Source of the DNA: JAGWRI01 sp963728785
GTDB taxonomy: Bacteria; Gemmatimonadota; Gemmatimonadetes; Gemmatimonadales; Gemmatimonadaceae
DNA length: 64,000 nucleotides
Direction of reading: 5' to 3'
NCBI GenBank assembly: GCA_963728785.1
Contig: CAVSKV010000002.1
Coordinates: forward strand, 248,001 to 312,000
Shown here: positions 50,661 to 62,608 of the stretch, in pieces
Layout of the letters: every line of letters begins with the position of its first letter
Numbering within the stretch: the stretch's first letter is position 1
Program-made: the position numbers and the translations under genes
The notes under the pieces: generated by a model
Told to the model about the DNA's origin: nothing
Database searches by the model: none
Seen by the model: the letters and a program-made list of their open reading frames with translations, nothing else

Positions 50661-53600
50661 CGGCCGGCCTCCACCGGACCGCCCGGAATGCGACACACGT
50701 CGCGCGCCGGGCAATATGGCGAGCACCCGCACGAGACCGCCGGATCTGCGGGCAGCACGCCGGCGCGCACGTCGGCAATGCGCTTGCCCGCCGCGCCGAG
50801 CGCCGCGGCCAACTTCTCGCCGGCCTCCGGTGCATCTTGCAGTTCGCCCTTCTTCAGCGGTGCAAAGGACAGCGAATGGACGGGCTTTGGCGGCCGAATG
50901 CTGCGGTACTCCATGCGCGCGAGCAGATCATTGGGGCGGAGCTGCTGCAGTGCGGCGGCATACAGCGGCACCTGGAGCACCACGCCATCGTCCCACCCGG
51001 CAGGCTTGCCTGCCGCCGGTGTGGAGTAGATGCTGCTCTTGTAGTCGATGGCCGCGATGTACCGCTCCGAACCCTCCACGCGCTCGTCCACCCCACGGTC
51101 CACGCGGTCGATGGAGCCGCGCAGCAGGAAGCTGACCCCATCGCCCGACAGAGGGACACGATCGAACGGAAACTCGCCCTCGACGGCGCCGGTGCGGATC
51201 TGCTTGGACGCGTTCGTCCGGTTGTCGAATGATTTCTCGTTCCACTCGATCTCGAACGCCAGGTAGCCCTGGAGTTCCGTGGCCAGTTCGTTCAGCGCCA
51301 CGTCGTACAGCGCTTCCGGACCGAGCCACTGTCCCTTGGACCTGGCCGCGTTCCACGCGTCGCCGAGCGAGGCGGACATCAGCGGCTCGGCCCACCCGCG
51401 GTCGGACTCCCGCAGGAACACCGGCCCATTCATTCTTGCCCCGGCCGCCGAGAAGAACCGGTCGAGCACGTCGTGCACCAACGAGCCGCGCACTGTCGGC
51501 TCCATGAGGTCATCGGCATCGGCCTTGGGATCGAGACGGAGCAGCCGCTGCGCGAACCAGTGCCACCGGCACTTGGCTACCTGCTCCAACTGCGTGGCCG
51601 ACCACACGAACGATTCACCGTAGCGCGTTGCCAGCCAGTTCTGCAGCTCCGGATCTTCGATCCGGCCGTTCCACGCGCTCGGCTCCAGCGAACGGTCTCG
51701 CTCGCGAGCGGCTGCCTCCCGCGCATGCGCCACTGCCGCGGCATCGCGGGCCACGGGGTATCGGGGCACGAGCGCCTGATTCGTGGGCATGCGTTCCAGA
51801 ATGCCGGCCTCTTCCAGCACATCGTCTTCTTCCTGCAGGCCGCGCGAGCGCGCCAGCGCCGCCGCGGCCTCGTCCGCGAACGCCGAGCGGGCGACGTCGC
51901 GCCCATCGGCATCCATCACGGGCCAGCTCAGCGTGAGCGTCTGGCGCGGCGCGGCGCAGACCACGCGGAACAGCTCGCTCTCGCGGGGGCGCCAGGCATC
52001 GGGGGCGTCCAGCGGGAGTCCTGCCGCGATCAGCGCCCGGCGATCGTCCCCGTCCAGAATTCCTTCGCTCACGGACCGCTGCGGGAACACCCCGGCGGAC
52101 AACCCGATGGCAAATACGTGGTCGAACGCGCGCCAACCCACTGCCAGCGCTTCACCCACCGTCACGCCGAACTCGGTTTCGGGCGGCGTGATCAGATCCT
52201 GGTCGAGCAGCAGCTTGAACCGTCCGCCGAAGGTGGCCGCGTCAATGGGAGCAGCGTCGGAGCCGAACGTCGTGAGCGCTCCGTGCCAGACCAGCGCATA
52301 CTCCGCAATCAGGTCGCGCGCGCGAACGTCCGCCTGCCACACCGCACGATCGTCCAGCGGCCGAGCGAGGGCCTGCGACAGCCCCCAAGCGCCGTCGCGC
52401 AACGTCTCGCCGGCCCAGTTGAACCAGGCGGCGAGCGGACGTACACCCTCCAGCTCGGTGAGTCGCGGCTTCAGAGCGTCCCACGCGGCGAGCGTCCGGA
52501 CCACGTCCTCCGTTTTCGGAAGTTGCAGCCGGTGTTCGTCCTCATCGTCCTCGCCGCGATCATGGGCTTCGCATTGCGCCAGTAGTTGGGCGAACGCGTC
52601 GCGCCATTCGTCGCGGCTCGTGAGCTGGCCGGCGAATCCGACCACGTTCACCACCGCTGGATCGAGCCCGGTGGCGAGTAGCGGATTCTCGGCCAACTCC
52701 ACGATGCTGTGGCGGGTCCACGACTCGCTCACCGTAGCGAGGATCGTTCGCAGCGCTCGCGCCGGCCCGGTGTGCGACAGGGCCGTGCGCCGCCTGGCGG
52801 TCACGGGCACGCCGAGCTTGCCCAGCGCGCCGGCCATTTCGTCCACCAACGGACGCGCCTTCCGCGCCACGACGGCGATGCGCGTCGGCGGCACGCCGTC
52901 GTCCAGCAACGCGCGCACGCGCACGGCAATCGCCTCGACTTCGCGCGCCGCATCCGGTGCCTCGATCAGGCGAACCGTCGGCCCCGAGAACGCGGCTTCC
53001 GAGAACAGCGCGCGCGCAAACGTCGGAGCCTGGCCGAGTTCCATGTGGTTGGCGCCAAGCGCCGGCGGCAATTCCAGAGGGAAGGTGGTCAGGATCTCGA
53101 GCCGGTCGAGCGCCGGACTCGCCGCCAGCGTGCCGATGAGTAACCGCCAGCCGCCGCGCAGGTCGGCCAGCCCCACGAGGCGCACGTCGCGCCGCCCGCC
53201 CAGCCGCTGGGCAAAGCCGGCGGGGTCAGCGGCGATCTCCCGCGCCAGGCGCACGTTGCCGTCGCGCCCGTCGCCGCGCTGCATGCGTTCCAGCGCCGCC
53301 GTCCATTCTATATGGATGCGCCCCAGCACCCCGGCGCGGTCGCGGGAGAATTCATCGGCGGCGGATTGGGTCGCCGCACGCTCGAAGGACCCGGCATCGA
53401 TTCCCTCGCTCGCCAGTTCGCCGAAAAGGCGATCCACCGCCGGCACCCATGCTTCCCCACCCCGCGCTCTGCCGAATATCGTGCCGCCGAACCGGTCGAT
53501 CAGGCCCGAGAGGATCGCGTGCCGCTCCGGCTCGGTGAGCGGGCGAGGTTCCTCGCCCGCGCCCCAGCGCCGAGCGATCTCGCTGAACAGGCAGACCGGC

Positions 53601-53803
53601 GAATCGAACCACCCGGCGACGTTCCGCTCGGCGGCGAGGCGATGCAAATCATCCCGCAGCCCGCCCTGCCGGAGCACCACCCAGGCGGGCAGCGTCGGCC
53701 ACGGGTGTTCGGCCGTGGCCGCGGGAACCGGGAACAAGCCCTCCACTGCCCGCTCGAGGAGCTGGGCCGGATCGAGAATCGAGATGACTTGGGGAGCGGG
53801 CAT
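50657..53803 (-). CDS. addB: AddB-type nuclease subunit with Fe-S cysteines
   Basis: 1048 residues. Partner of the AddA-like helicase. The N-terminal two thirds has a helicase-like fold but I see no Walker A GxGKT, so it should not hydrolyse ATP, as expected for some AddB-type proteins. C-terminal PD-(D/E)XK nuclease: RGSIDRVDRG and IAAIDYKSS. One Cys before the nuclease (EQVAKCRWHW) and the cluster CSPYCPARDVC at the end give the four Cys that in AddB proteins hold a 4Fe-4S cluster. Gene order addB-addA with ATGA overlap is the standard one. ATG 53803 is the only good start. Confidence 0.82.
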   Translation of the reverse strand: MPAPQVISILDPAQLLERAVEGLFPVPAATAEHPWPTLPAWVVLRQGGLRDDLHRLAAERNVAGWFDSPVCLFSEIARRWGAGEEPRPLTEPERHAILSGLIDRFGGTIFGRARGGEAWVPAVDRLFGELASEGIDAGSFERAATQSAADEFSRDRAGVLGRIHIEWTAALERMQRGDGRDGNVRLAREIAADPAGFAQRLGGRRDVRLVGLADLRGGWRLLIGTLAASPALDRLEILTTFPLELPPALGANHMELGQAPTFARALFSEAAFSGPTVRLIEAPDAAREVEAIAVRVRALLDDGVPPTRIAVVARKARPLVDEMAGALGKLGVPVTARRRTALSHTGPARALRTILATVSESWTRHSIVELAENPLLATGLDPAVVNVVGFAGQLTSRDEWRDAFAQLLAQCEAHDRGEDDEDEHRLQLPKTEDVVRTLAAWDALKPRLTELEGVRPLAAWFNWAGETLRDGAWGLSQALARPLDDRAVWQADVRARDLIAEYALVWHGALTTFGSDAAPIDAATFGGRFKLLLDQDLITPPETEFGVTVGEALAVGWRAFDHVFAIGLSAGVFPQRSVSEGILDGDDRRALIAAGLPLDAPDAWRPRESELFRVVCAAPRQTLTLSWPVMDADGRDVARSAFADEAAAALARSRGLQEEDDVLEEAGILERMPTNQALVPRYPVARDAAAVAHAREAAARERDRSLEPSAWNGRIEDPELQNWLATRYGESFVWSATQLEQVAKCRWHWFAQRLLRLDPKADADDLMEPTVRGSLVHDVLDRFFSAAGARMNGPVFLRESDRGWAEPLMSASLGDAWNAARSKGQWLGPEALYDVALNELATELQGYLAFEIEWNEKSFDNRTNASKQIRTGAVEGEFPFDRVPLSGDGVSFLLRGSIDRVDRGVDERVEGSERYIAAIDYKSSIYSTPAAGKPAGWDDGVVLQVPLYAAALQQLRPNDLLARMEYRSIRPPKPVHSLSFAPLKKGELQDAPEAGEKLAAALGAAGKRIADVRAGVLPADPAVSCGCSPYCPARDVCRIPGGPVEAGR

Positions 53804-53994
53804 GACGATGAAGAAGATCCGGTGTGCTGCGCGGTTGCGAGTTGGACGGCACGCTGCCGGCCGTTCAGGGACCGCGGGTACTTCGGATCTTACGGCGGCG
53901 GAGCACGGGGAGCCAGCCGAGCTGAAGATACCGAACCGGGCAAACCAACCCGGCCGTTCCAGCAGGACCCGGAATCATCAATTACCTATCTAGC

Positions 53995-55965
53995 ATGCAG
54001 GCGGGAACGCGATTGGCGCTTGGCGCCGCGGCCGTGGTCATCGTGTCGGTCAGCGTGACGGCGCTGGTCCTGCGCCATCGCGGCGCACCCCCGGGTGAGG
54101 CCGCTCCCGGGCGATCGCTCACGTTCGTCGGCTCCACGCAGTGCGCGCGCTGCCACGCGGCGGAATACACGGCGTGGCACACGTCGCATCACGCGGCCGC
54201 CATGCAGCAGGCGCGGCCCGCCACCGTGCTCGGCCGGTTCGACGGCAGCAGCTTTTCCGGCGGCGGTGTGACCACCACGTTCGTTCGGCGCGGCGAGGAG
54301 TACGTCGTCAACACACAAGGCGCCGACGGGCGCCCTCACGACTTCACGGTCCGCTACACGTTCGGCGTGTGGCCGCTCCAGCAGTATCTCGTGGACTTCC
54401 CCGGCGGCCGCCTCCAAGCGCTGACCGTGGCCTGGGATGCTCGCCCCGCGTCGAGCGGCGGCCAGCGATGGTTCTCGCCGACTTCGGGCCCTCGAGCTGC
54501 CGACGCCAACGAACTGCATTGGACGGGCCCGGCGTACAACTGGAACTTCATGTGCGCCGACTGCCATTCCACCGGCGTCCGGAAGGGGTACGATGCGGGG
54601 AGCGAGACGTACCGCACCACCGTGGCCGAACTTGCCGTGGGGTGCGAAGCGTGTCACGGGCCGGGATCCGCACACGTGAAGTGGGCCGCGGCCCCCGCGT
54701 GGAGGCGCCGGCTTTTCTGGCACGACGATGGGCTGCCGGCCCGGCTCACGGAGCGGCGCGGTGTGGAGTGGCTCATGGATCCGGGAGCCAGCATCGCGCA
54801 TCGGAGCGTCGTTCGAACTACCGATTATGAAATCGATATGTGTGCGCAATGCCACGCGCGGCGTATGCACATCGCGGATGGCTACACGGCCGGCGCGCCG
54901 CTGCTCGACTTCTACATTCCCGACCTCATCGACTCCGATCTCTACTATCCGGACGGCGAGCAGATGGACGAAGTGTACGTCTACGGCTCGTTCCGGCAGA
55001 GCAAGATGTATCACGCCGGCGTGACCTGCTCCGATTGCCACGAGCCACACTCCGACCAGCTTCGGCGGCCGGGCAACCAACTGTGCGGGCAGTGCCATCG
55101 CGCATCTACGTACGACACCGCCGCCCACACCTTTCATGCGGCGGGCAGCGCAGGGGCTCAGTGCGTGTCCTGCCACATGCCCACTACCACTTATATGGGA
55201 ATTCAGGCACGGCCCGACCACGGCATGAGTGTTCCGCGGCCCGACCTGTCGGTGAGCATGGGCGTGCCGAACGCCTGCAACCGCTGTCATACGGATCATG
55301 ACGCCCAGTGGGCCGCGGCCACGGTGCGCGCCTGGTACGGCCACCAGCCCGGCGCGAACGACCGCCAACGGTTCGCGGGGGCGTTCGCCGCCGACGACCG
55401 CGGCCTAGCGGGAGCGAACGATTCACTCGCCGGCGCGGCGGCGGACGCGGCGGAGCCCGCCATCATCCGCGCGTCGGCGCTTGCGCGCCTGAGCCGCCAC
55501 CCCGGCCCGGTCGCCTTCGACGCGGCCCAGCGATCGGTGCGCGACGCCGATCCGCTGGTTCGCCTCGCCGCGCTCCAGATTCTCGAGGCGGCGCCGGCGC
55601 GGGCGCAGCTCGCCTTTGTCGTGCCTCTGCTCGGCGATCGGACGCGCGCCGTGCGCCAGGGGGCGGCCTGGGTGCTCGCGCCGCTGTCCGCCACCATCGA
55701 CACCTCGCCGGCGCGGCCCGCCTTCCAGTCCGCCGCCGCGGAGTTCATTGCGAGCCAACGGTACAACGCCGATCAGCCGGCGAATCGTCTCACGCTCGGA
55801 GCGTTCTACACGCAGCTCGGGCAGTTCGACGCAGCGACCGCGGAGTTCAGAGCCGCTCTGCGCCTCGCACCGGGCTATGCACGGCAATATCCGGCAATCG
55901 CCGCCGGATGGCGGAAGCGGGGGTGGGACCGGGCGGCCGAGTCCATGTTGCGAGCGTTGCGCTGA
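53995..55965 (+). CDS. Octahaem cytochrome c with HEAT- and TPR-like C-terminal part
   Basis: 656 residues. N-terminal membrane anchor or signal (about 5-27). Eight CxxCH haem sites: CARCH, CADCH, CEACH, CAQCH, CSDCH, CGQCH, CVSCH, CNRCH. Between the first and second is a long beta-rich insert (residues about 75-175). After residue about 440 the protein is Ala/Arg-rich and helical with HEAT-like repeats (IRASALARLSRHPG, LVRLAALQILEAA, AVRQGAAWVLAPL) and ends in a TPR (GAFYTQLGQFDAATAEFRAAL). This is the layout of tetratricopeptide multihaem cytochromes found near hydroxylamine/nitrite-type cytochromes; electron donor and acceptor are unknown. Divergent from addB. Confidence 0.88.
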   Translation: MQAGTRLALGAAAVVIVSVSVTALVLRHRGAPPGEAAPGRSLTFVGSTQCARCHAAEYTAWHTSHHAAAMQQARPATVLGRFDGSSFSGGGVTTTFVRRGEEYVVNTQGADGRPHDFTVRYTFGVWPLQQYLVDFPGGRLQALTVAWDARPASSGGQRWFSPTSGPRAADANELHWTGPAYNWNFMCADCHSTGVRKGYDAGSETYRTTVAELAVGCEACHGPGSAHVKWAAAPAWRRRLFWHDDGLPARLTERRGVEWLMDPGASIAHRSVVRTTDYEIDMCAQCHARRMHIADGYTAGAPLLDFYIPDLIDSDLYYPDGEQMDEVYVYGSFRQSKMYHAGVTCSDCHEPHSDQLRRPGNQLCGQCHRASTYDTAAHTFHAAGSAGAQCVSCHMPTTTYMGIQARPDHGMSVPRPDLSVSMGVPNACNRCHTDHDAQWAAATVRAWYGHQPGANDRQRFAGAFAADDRGLAGANDSLAGAAADAAEPAIIRASALARLSRHPGPVAFDAAQRSVRDADPLVRLAALQILEAAPARAQLAFVVPLLGDRTRAVRQGAAWVLAPLSATIDTSPARPAFQSAAAEFIASQRYNADQPANRLTLGAFYTQLGQFDAATAEFRAALRLAPGYARQYPAIAAGWRKRGWDRAAESMLRALR

Positions 55966-56111
55966 AGCTCCGGCCCCCGCTCACCGGCGCCCTCTGAGCC
56001 GTCCAGTTCCCCCCGCCCTGCGGTCGGCGCTTCGCGACCGTTGGCGGCCGGCACGGCGCCGCGACATATTGCCCCGGCGAGATTGCAGTTCCTTTCCAGA
56101 GGCACCCCCTG

Positions 56112-58799
<2,688 letters not shown>

Positions 58800-59082
58800 G
58801 CGGGCTCCCAGCGGCCGGCGACCCGGTAAACTGTGCGGAGTCGAAGCCCGGTGCACGGCTGATGCGCGCGCGCATCACGTAGCGCGCGTACCGAGGGCAT
58901 GGGTCTTGCACTCGACTCCTCGATCGTAACGAGCGCGGTGGCTCCCCCGGCAACGCCATCGTAACGAGAATCTTAGTACGCCTGGATACCTCTTGCGTCG
59001 CAAACCGGCGCGCGCCAGGATTCGCGCCACCCCTGCCGCCAGTTCGATCGATCGTCGACCTCCTCTTCTGAGACCGCCACGC

Positions 59083-61815
59083 ATGCGCAAGTTCTCCGCT
59101 TTCGTATCCATCGCCGCAGCGGTCCTCGCGGTCGGGTGCAATGACAAGACTCCCGGCGCGAGTTCGCCGACCGAGCCGCGCGTGTCGCCGCCGCAACCCA
59201 GTCTTTCCACCCGTCCGGGAGCCTGCTTCACCGCAGCCACTCTACAGACGCTGATCCAGACGATTCTGGGAGCGGGACGCCCTCAAACCAAGACTGCGCT
59301 GGCCAAGCTGGCCGCCATGGTCGTCTTCGTGGCGCAGAACAAGATTCCCCAGGCACAGGCGGCCGCGCGCGATCTCATCACGTTCCTCACCGCACAGCTT
59401 TCGCCCACTACCTCGCCAACGCTACAGGCGAACATCCAGGCGACGATCAATGCCATCCTCTGCTACGTCGGGCTGCCGTCGGACACGTACGTCGTTCTGC
59501 CGAGCAATCAGCCACAGACGGTGGTGACCGGCGACGGCAACACGGGACTGAACCTGCCCGGTGGGTCGATCACCGTCCCGACGGTCTTCACCATCACCGA
59601 GCTCGATCCCAACGGTCCGTCCGGATTGGATACCAAGCTCGACCAGTACCCCACGTTCATATCGGTTACCTCGTCGTCGCAGCTCGCTCAGCCGGCAGTG
59701 GTCGCGGTCTGTCTCGGCACCTCGGTGCCCCCGGATGTCTTTGCCCGGCTGCGGCTGGGTCACCAGGCCAGCACCGGGTTCGAGGTCACCCCGTACGCCG
59801 ATCCCAGCTTCCTTGGCTGTCCGACCTCCCTCGGCTCGGCCAGCAAGGTTCCGGGTTGGTTGAAGAGGCTGGCGAATCTGTTCCTGCCCAAGACGCTGTA
59901 CGCGCGCACCATGATGTTCGCCACCGGTGGTGTGGGCGGCGCAGCCATCAACTTCAGTCCGTTCGGCGCCGTGGACAACGGCCTGTTTGCCACGGGTGGC
60001 GTAGGCGGCTCGGCCATCGAATTCCAGCGTACGCCGGTTGCGCCGGCACCAGGCCTGCACGGCATGACGGTGCCAGTTCCGGGAGGGAGCAGCGCCCCAA
60101 AGGTGCCGAACTCGGGAACGCACGCGAACTCGGTCATCGACGCCAGTGGCAACTGCGTGTCCGCTGACACATCGGTCGGCACACAGCTCAACCCGTTATG
60201 CCGCCCGGTGATCACGATCAAGACGGCAAACGGAACGATCATGACGGGCGTGCCCGTGGCTTGGGCCGTGACGAGCGGCGACGGTACGATCGCGCCCGAT
60301 ACGCTCACTAACAACAACTGCGGGCTCTTCGGCACGACGGCCGGGACCGCCACCGACGCAAACGGTAGCGCCGGCGTCTGCTGGACCCTTGGCCCGAACG
60401 CCGGTCCCAACGCGGTCACCGGAACGCCGTCGTTCGGCGGTGACGCACCATCCGGCGTGGTCTTCCTCGACGCGTCAGGCAACACCTTGCACGGCTACAC
60501 GTTCACGGCCACGGCGGACCTGATTCCGACCACCGCCGGCGCGACGGGCGCTTCCGTGCCCTACGACGGACTCGCGCATCCGGGAACTGGCAGTTGCTCC
60601 AACGGTCTCACACCGGCGTACTCGTATACCACGATCGATAGTTCGGCACCGGTGAACGCCGGGTCGTACACGCTCACGGTCACGTGCGGAGCGGGCAGCA
60701 CGATGTACGCCGTCTCGACCGCCACGGCGACCATCGTGATCACGCCGGCGCCCACGACGACCACGCTCAGCTGCCCGGCGGAGACGTACACCGGCTCGCC
60801 GGTCGAGGCCTGCACTGCCACGGTCACTGGCCCCAACGGTCTCAACCAGCCCGTGACCCTGGTGAACTACAGCAACAACACCAACGCTGGAACGGCGAGC
60901 GCGAGCGCGACGTACGCCGCGACCAACAACTATCAGACGAGCACCGGTACGGCCACGTTCACTATCGGCCTGGCGTCGTCCAGCACCGCCGTGTCGTGCC
61001 CGGCTACAGCGCCATACGACGCCGCGGTTCAGAATCCGTGCACGGCGACGGCCACCGGCGCCGGCGGGCTCAGCGCCTCCGTGCCCGTGAGCTACGCACC
61101 CACCACCGTGCGCGATGCCGGGGGCTACACGGCGAGCGCCACATATTCGGGGGACGCCAATCACACCGGCAGCAGCGGAGGCCCCGCGTCGTTCACGATC
61201 ACCAAGCTGCCGGCCACGGCCACGGCGGGCAGTGGAACGATGAGCTACGCCGGGCCGGTGCCCTCTCTCCCCTGCGTGGTCGGCGGGCTGCTGTCGCCGG
61301 ACGCCGGGACCGTCACTTGCACCACTTCCGTGCCAGGCACGCTCGTTCCTGGTGTGAACGTCACCACCCCGATCGTTTCGCCGCCCGCGCCGCCGGATTA
61401 CGCCGTGGCCCCCGTGAACGGAACGCTGACGGTGATCTACGTGCAATCCGGGTGCTTCGCCTCCCCGATCAGCAGTTCGATGCCGTCATCCACGTCCAAG
61501 TCCAACCCGAAGCAAGGGACGAGCGTGACGGTCAAGTGCCGGCTCCTCGATGCCACCGGCAGGCCAGTCGTCACCGCCTACGGGAATCTGCTCGTGCAGG
61601 ATAAGGGAACGAATGGGCAGGCAACCGCTTCGACCGTCTTCTCGGGGACCAACGTCTTTACCGTATCCAACGACGGAAACTTCGACGGCGACGACGGCTT
61701 CTACAGCTACTCACTCGCCACATCCTCGACTGGCTTCGTTTCCGGCCACTACTACTTCGTGACCGCTACGTGGAACGACGGCTCAACCACGACGGGCTGG
61801 TTCTACCTCAAGTAG
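59083..61815 (+). CDS. Large Ig/MBG-type surface lipoprotein
   Basis: 910 residues. Lipobox in VLAVGCND gives a lipidated Cys. The first 130 residues are helical; then a beta-rich part with two near-identical pieces (MFATGGVGGAAI and LFATGGVGGSAI). From about 350 come Ig-like and MBG-like domains (PVITIKTANG, then YAVSTATATIVITPAPTTTTLSCP, GTATFTIGLASSSTAVSCP, TYSGDANHTGS), typical of long bacterial surface proteins, each with a pair of Cys. The far C-terminus (about 800-910) is another small domain. Probably adhesive or structural. Start at 59083 is set by the lipobox. Terminator at 61837. Confidence 0.8.
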   Translation: MRKFSAFVSIAAAVLAVGCNDKTPGASSPTEPRVSPPQPSLSTRPGACFTAATLQTLIQTILGAGRPQTKTALAKLAAMVVFVAQNKIPQAQAAARDLITFLTAQLSPTTSPTLQANIQATINAILCYVGLPSDTYVVLPSNQPQTVVTGDGNTGLNLPGGSITVPTVFTITELDPNGPSGLDTKLDQYPTFISVTSSSQLAQPAVVAVCLGTSVPPDVFARLRLGHQASTGFEVTPYADPSFLGCPTSLGSASKVPGWLKRLANLFLPKTLYARTMMFATGGVGGAAINFSPFGAVDNGLFATGGVGGSAIEFQRTPVAPAPGLHGMTVPVPGGSSAPKVPNSGTHANSVIDASGNCVSADTSVGTQLNPLCRPVITIKTANGTIMTGVPVAWAVTSGDGTIAPDTLTNNNCGLFGTTAGTATDANGSAGVCWTLGPNAGPNAVTGTPSFGGDAPSGVVFLDASGNTLHGYTFTATADLIPTTAGATGASVPYDGLAHPGTGSCSNGLTPAYSYTTIDSSAPVNAGSYTLTVTCGAGSTMYAVSTATATIVITPAPTTTTLSCPAETYTGSPVEACTATVTGPNGLNQPVTLVNYSNNTNAGTASASATYAATNNYQTSTGTATFTIGLASSSTAVSCPATAPYDAAVQNPCTATATGAGGLSASVPVSYAPTTVRDAGGYTASATYSGDANHTGSSGGPASFTITKLPATATAGSGTMSYAGPVPSLPCVVGGLLSPDAGTVTCTTSVPGTLVPGVNVTTPIVSPPAPPDYAVAPVNGTLTVIYVQSGCFASPISSSMPSSTSKSNPKQGTSVTVKCRLLDATGRPVVTAYGNLLVQDKGTNGQATASTVFSGTNVFTVSNDGNFDGDDGFYSYSLATSSTGFVSGHYYFVTATWNDGSTTTGWFYLK

Positions 61816-61836
61816 ACCACCTTGACCCTCGTATGA

Positions 61837-61870
61837 ACGACGGGCCCCGGAATCTTCCGGGGCCCGTCGT
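61837..61870. terminator. Very strong bidirectional terminator hairpin
   Basis: ACGACGGGCCCCGGAA / TTCCGGGGCCCGTCGT, a 16-bp perfect stem (inner pair probably open to give a 4-base loop), between the convergent genes ending at 61815 and 61926. Confidence 0.8.
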
Positions 61871-61925
61871 CGTTCGGGCGTCGCCAGGCCGCGCAGCGTC
61901 GTCCGCACCGCTCCCCGCCGGGCCA

Positions 61926-62477
61926 TTACCCGCCCGGCAGTTCCTTGGCGATGGCGCTGAGCACCGACATGGACCTGCTCAGATTGTCGTGGAATCCCTT
62001 GCCGTCAACCTCCACGTAGTAATAGTTCGCGCCCTTCTTGACGCGCAGGTTGGTGGGCACGCCCTGCCCGGTGAGAAAGTACGCGTCGTCGCCGACCCCC
62101 GGTGCGGGGGTGACCTTTGCGCGTCGGGCCGTCGTCCGCGTCATGTCGAATTCGAGCTGCTTGATGATGCGCACCGACAACTCGAGCTCGGTGGCTCCCC
62201 GCGGGCCCGGCGGGGTCCACTTGCAAAAGAGTTTGCTGAGATCGCCGAGCCCCCGGTACGTCCCGGGGCCAACCGGAGTTCCGAGAGCGGCGCCCACCTG
62301 ATCCGGAGTCAACAGAGTGCAGGCGTCAGTCGGGGTGGAGACCAAAGAGAGAGTGACCGCGGTGCGCAGAACGGGGGAGTCGGCAGCTGGCTGAACGGGC
62401 ACCGGTCTGCGTGCACCGACAGTACCGACCATGGCCACCAGCAGGGCGAGCGGGGTACGCCTGACGACTGAGCGCAT
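61926..62477 (-). CDS. Exported protein of the Cys-x-Leu-Leu family
   Basis: 183 residues, signal-like N-terminus (ALLVAMVGTVGA). The domain starts DACTLLTPDQVGAALG and has a second Cys in LFCKWTPPG, then PGVGDDAYFLTGQG and a helix at the end. This is the clearest member in the window of the family also found at 34064 (two copies) and 38052. DUF3558-like proteins of other phyla show the same CTLLT opening. Function unknown. GGAGG ribosome site upstream of ATG 62477. Confidence 0.75.
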   Translation of the reverse strand: MRSVVRRTPLALLVAMVGTVGARRPVPVQPAADSPVLRTAVTLSLVSTPTDACTLLTPDQVGAALGTPVGPGTYRGLGDLSKLFCKWTPPGPRGATELELSVRIIKQLEFDMTRTTARRAKVTPAPGVGDDAYFLTGQGVPTNLRVKKGANYYYVEVDGKGFHDNLSRSMSVLSAIAKELPGG

Positions 62478-62608
62478 TGTACACCTCCGCGATAGGGCGC
62501 GTTGGGAGCAGGAGCGGAAAACCGCATAGAGCATAGCGCCGGATCGCAATGCGGCCAAGACCCGTCCCATGGGCTTGACGCCAGGTGCAAAGATTGGAGC
62601 TTCCATAG

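Noticed and set aside
49044..51029. 661-residue open frame on the plus strand
   Set aside because: Antisense of addA/addB, no motif; both real genes have complete motif sets.
51783..53993. 736-residue open frame on the plus strand
   Set aside because: Antisense to addB, Ser/Arg/Ala-rich with no domain.
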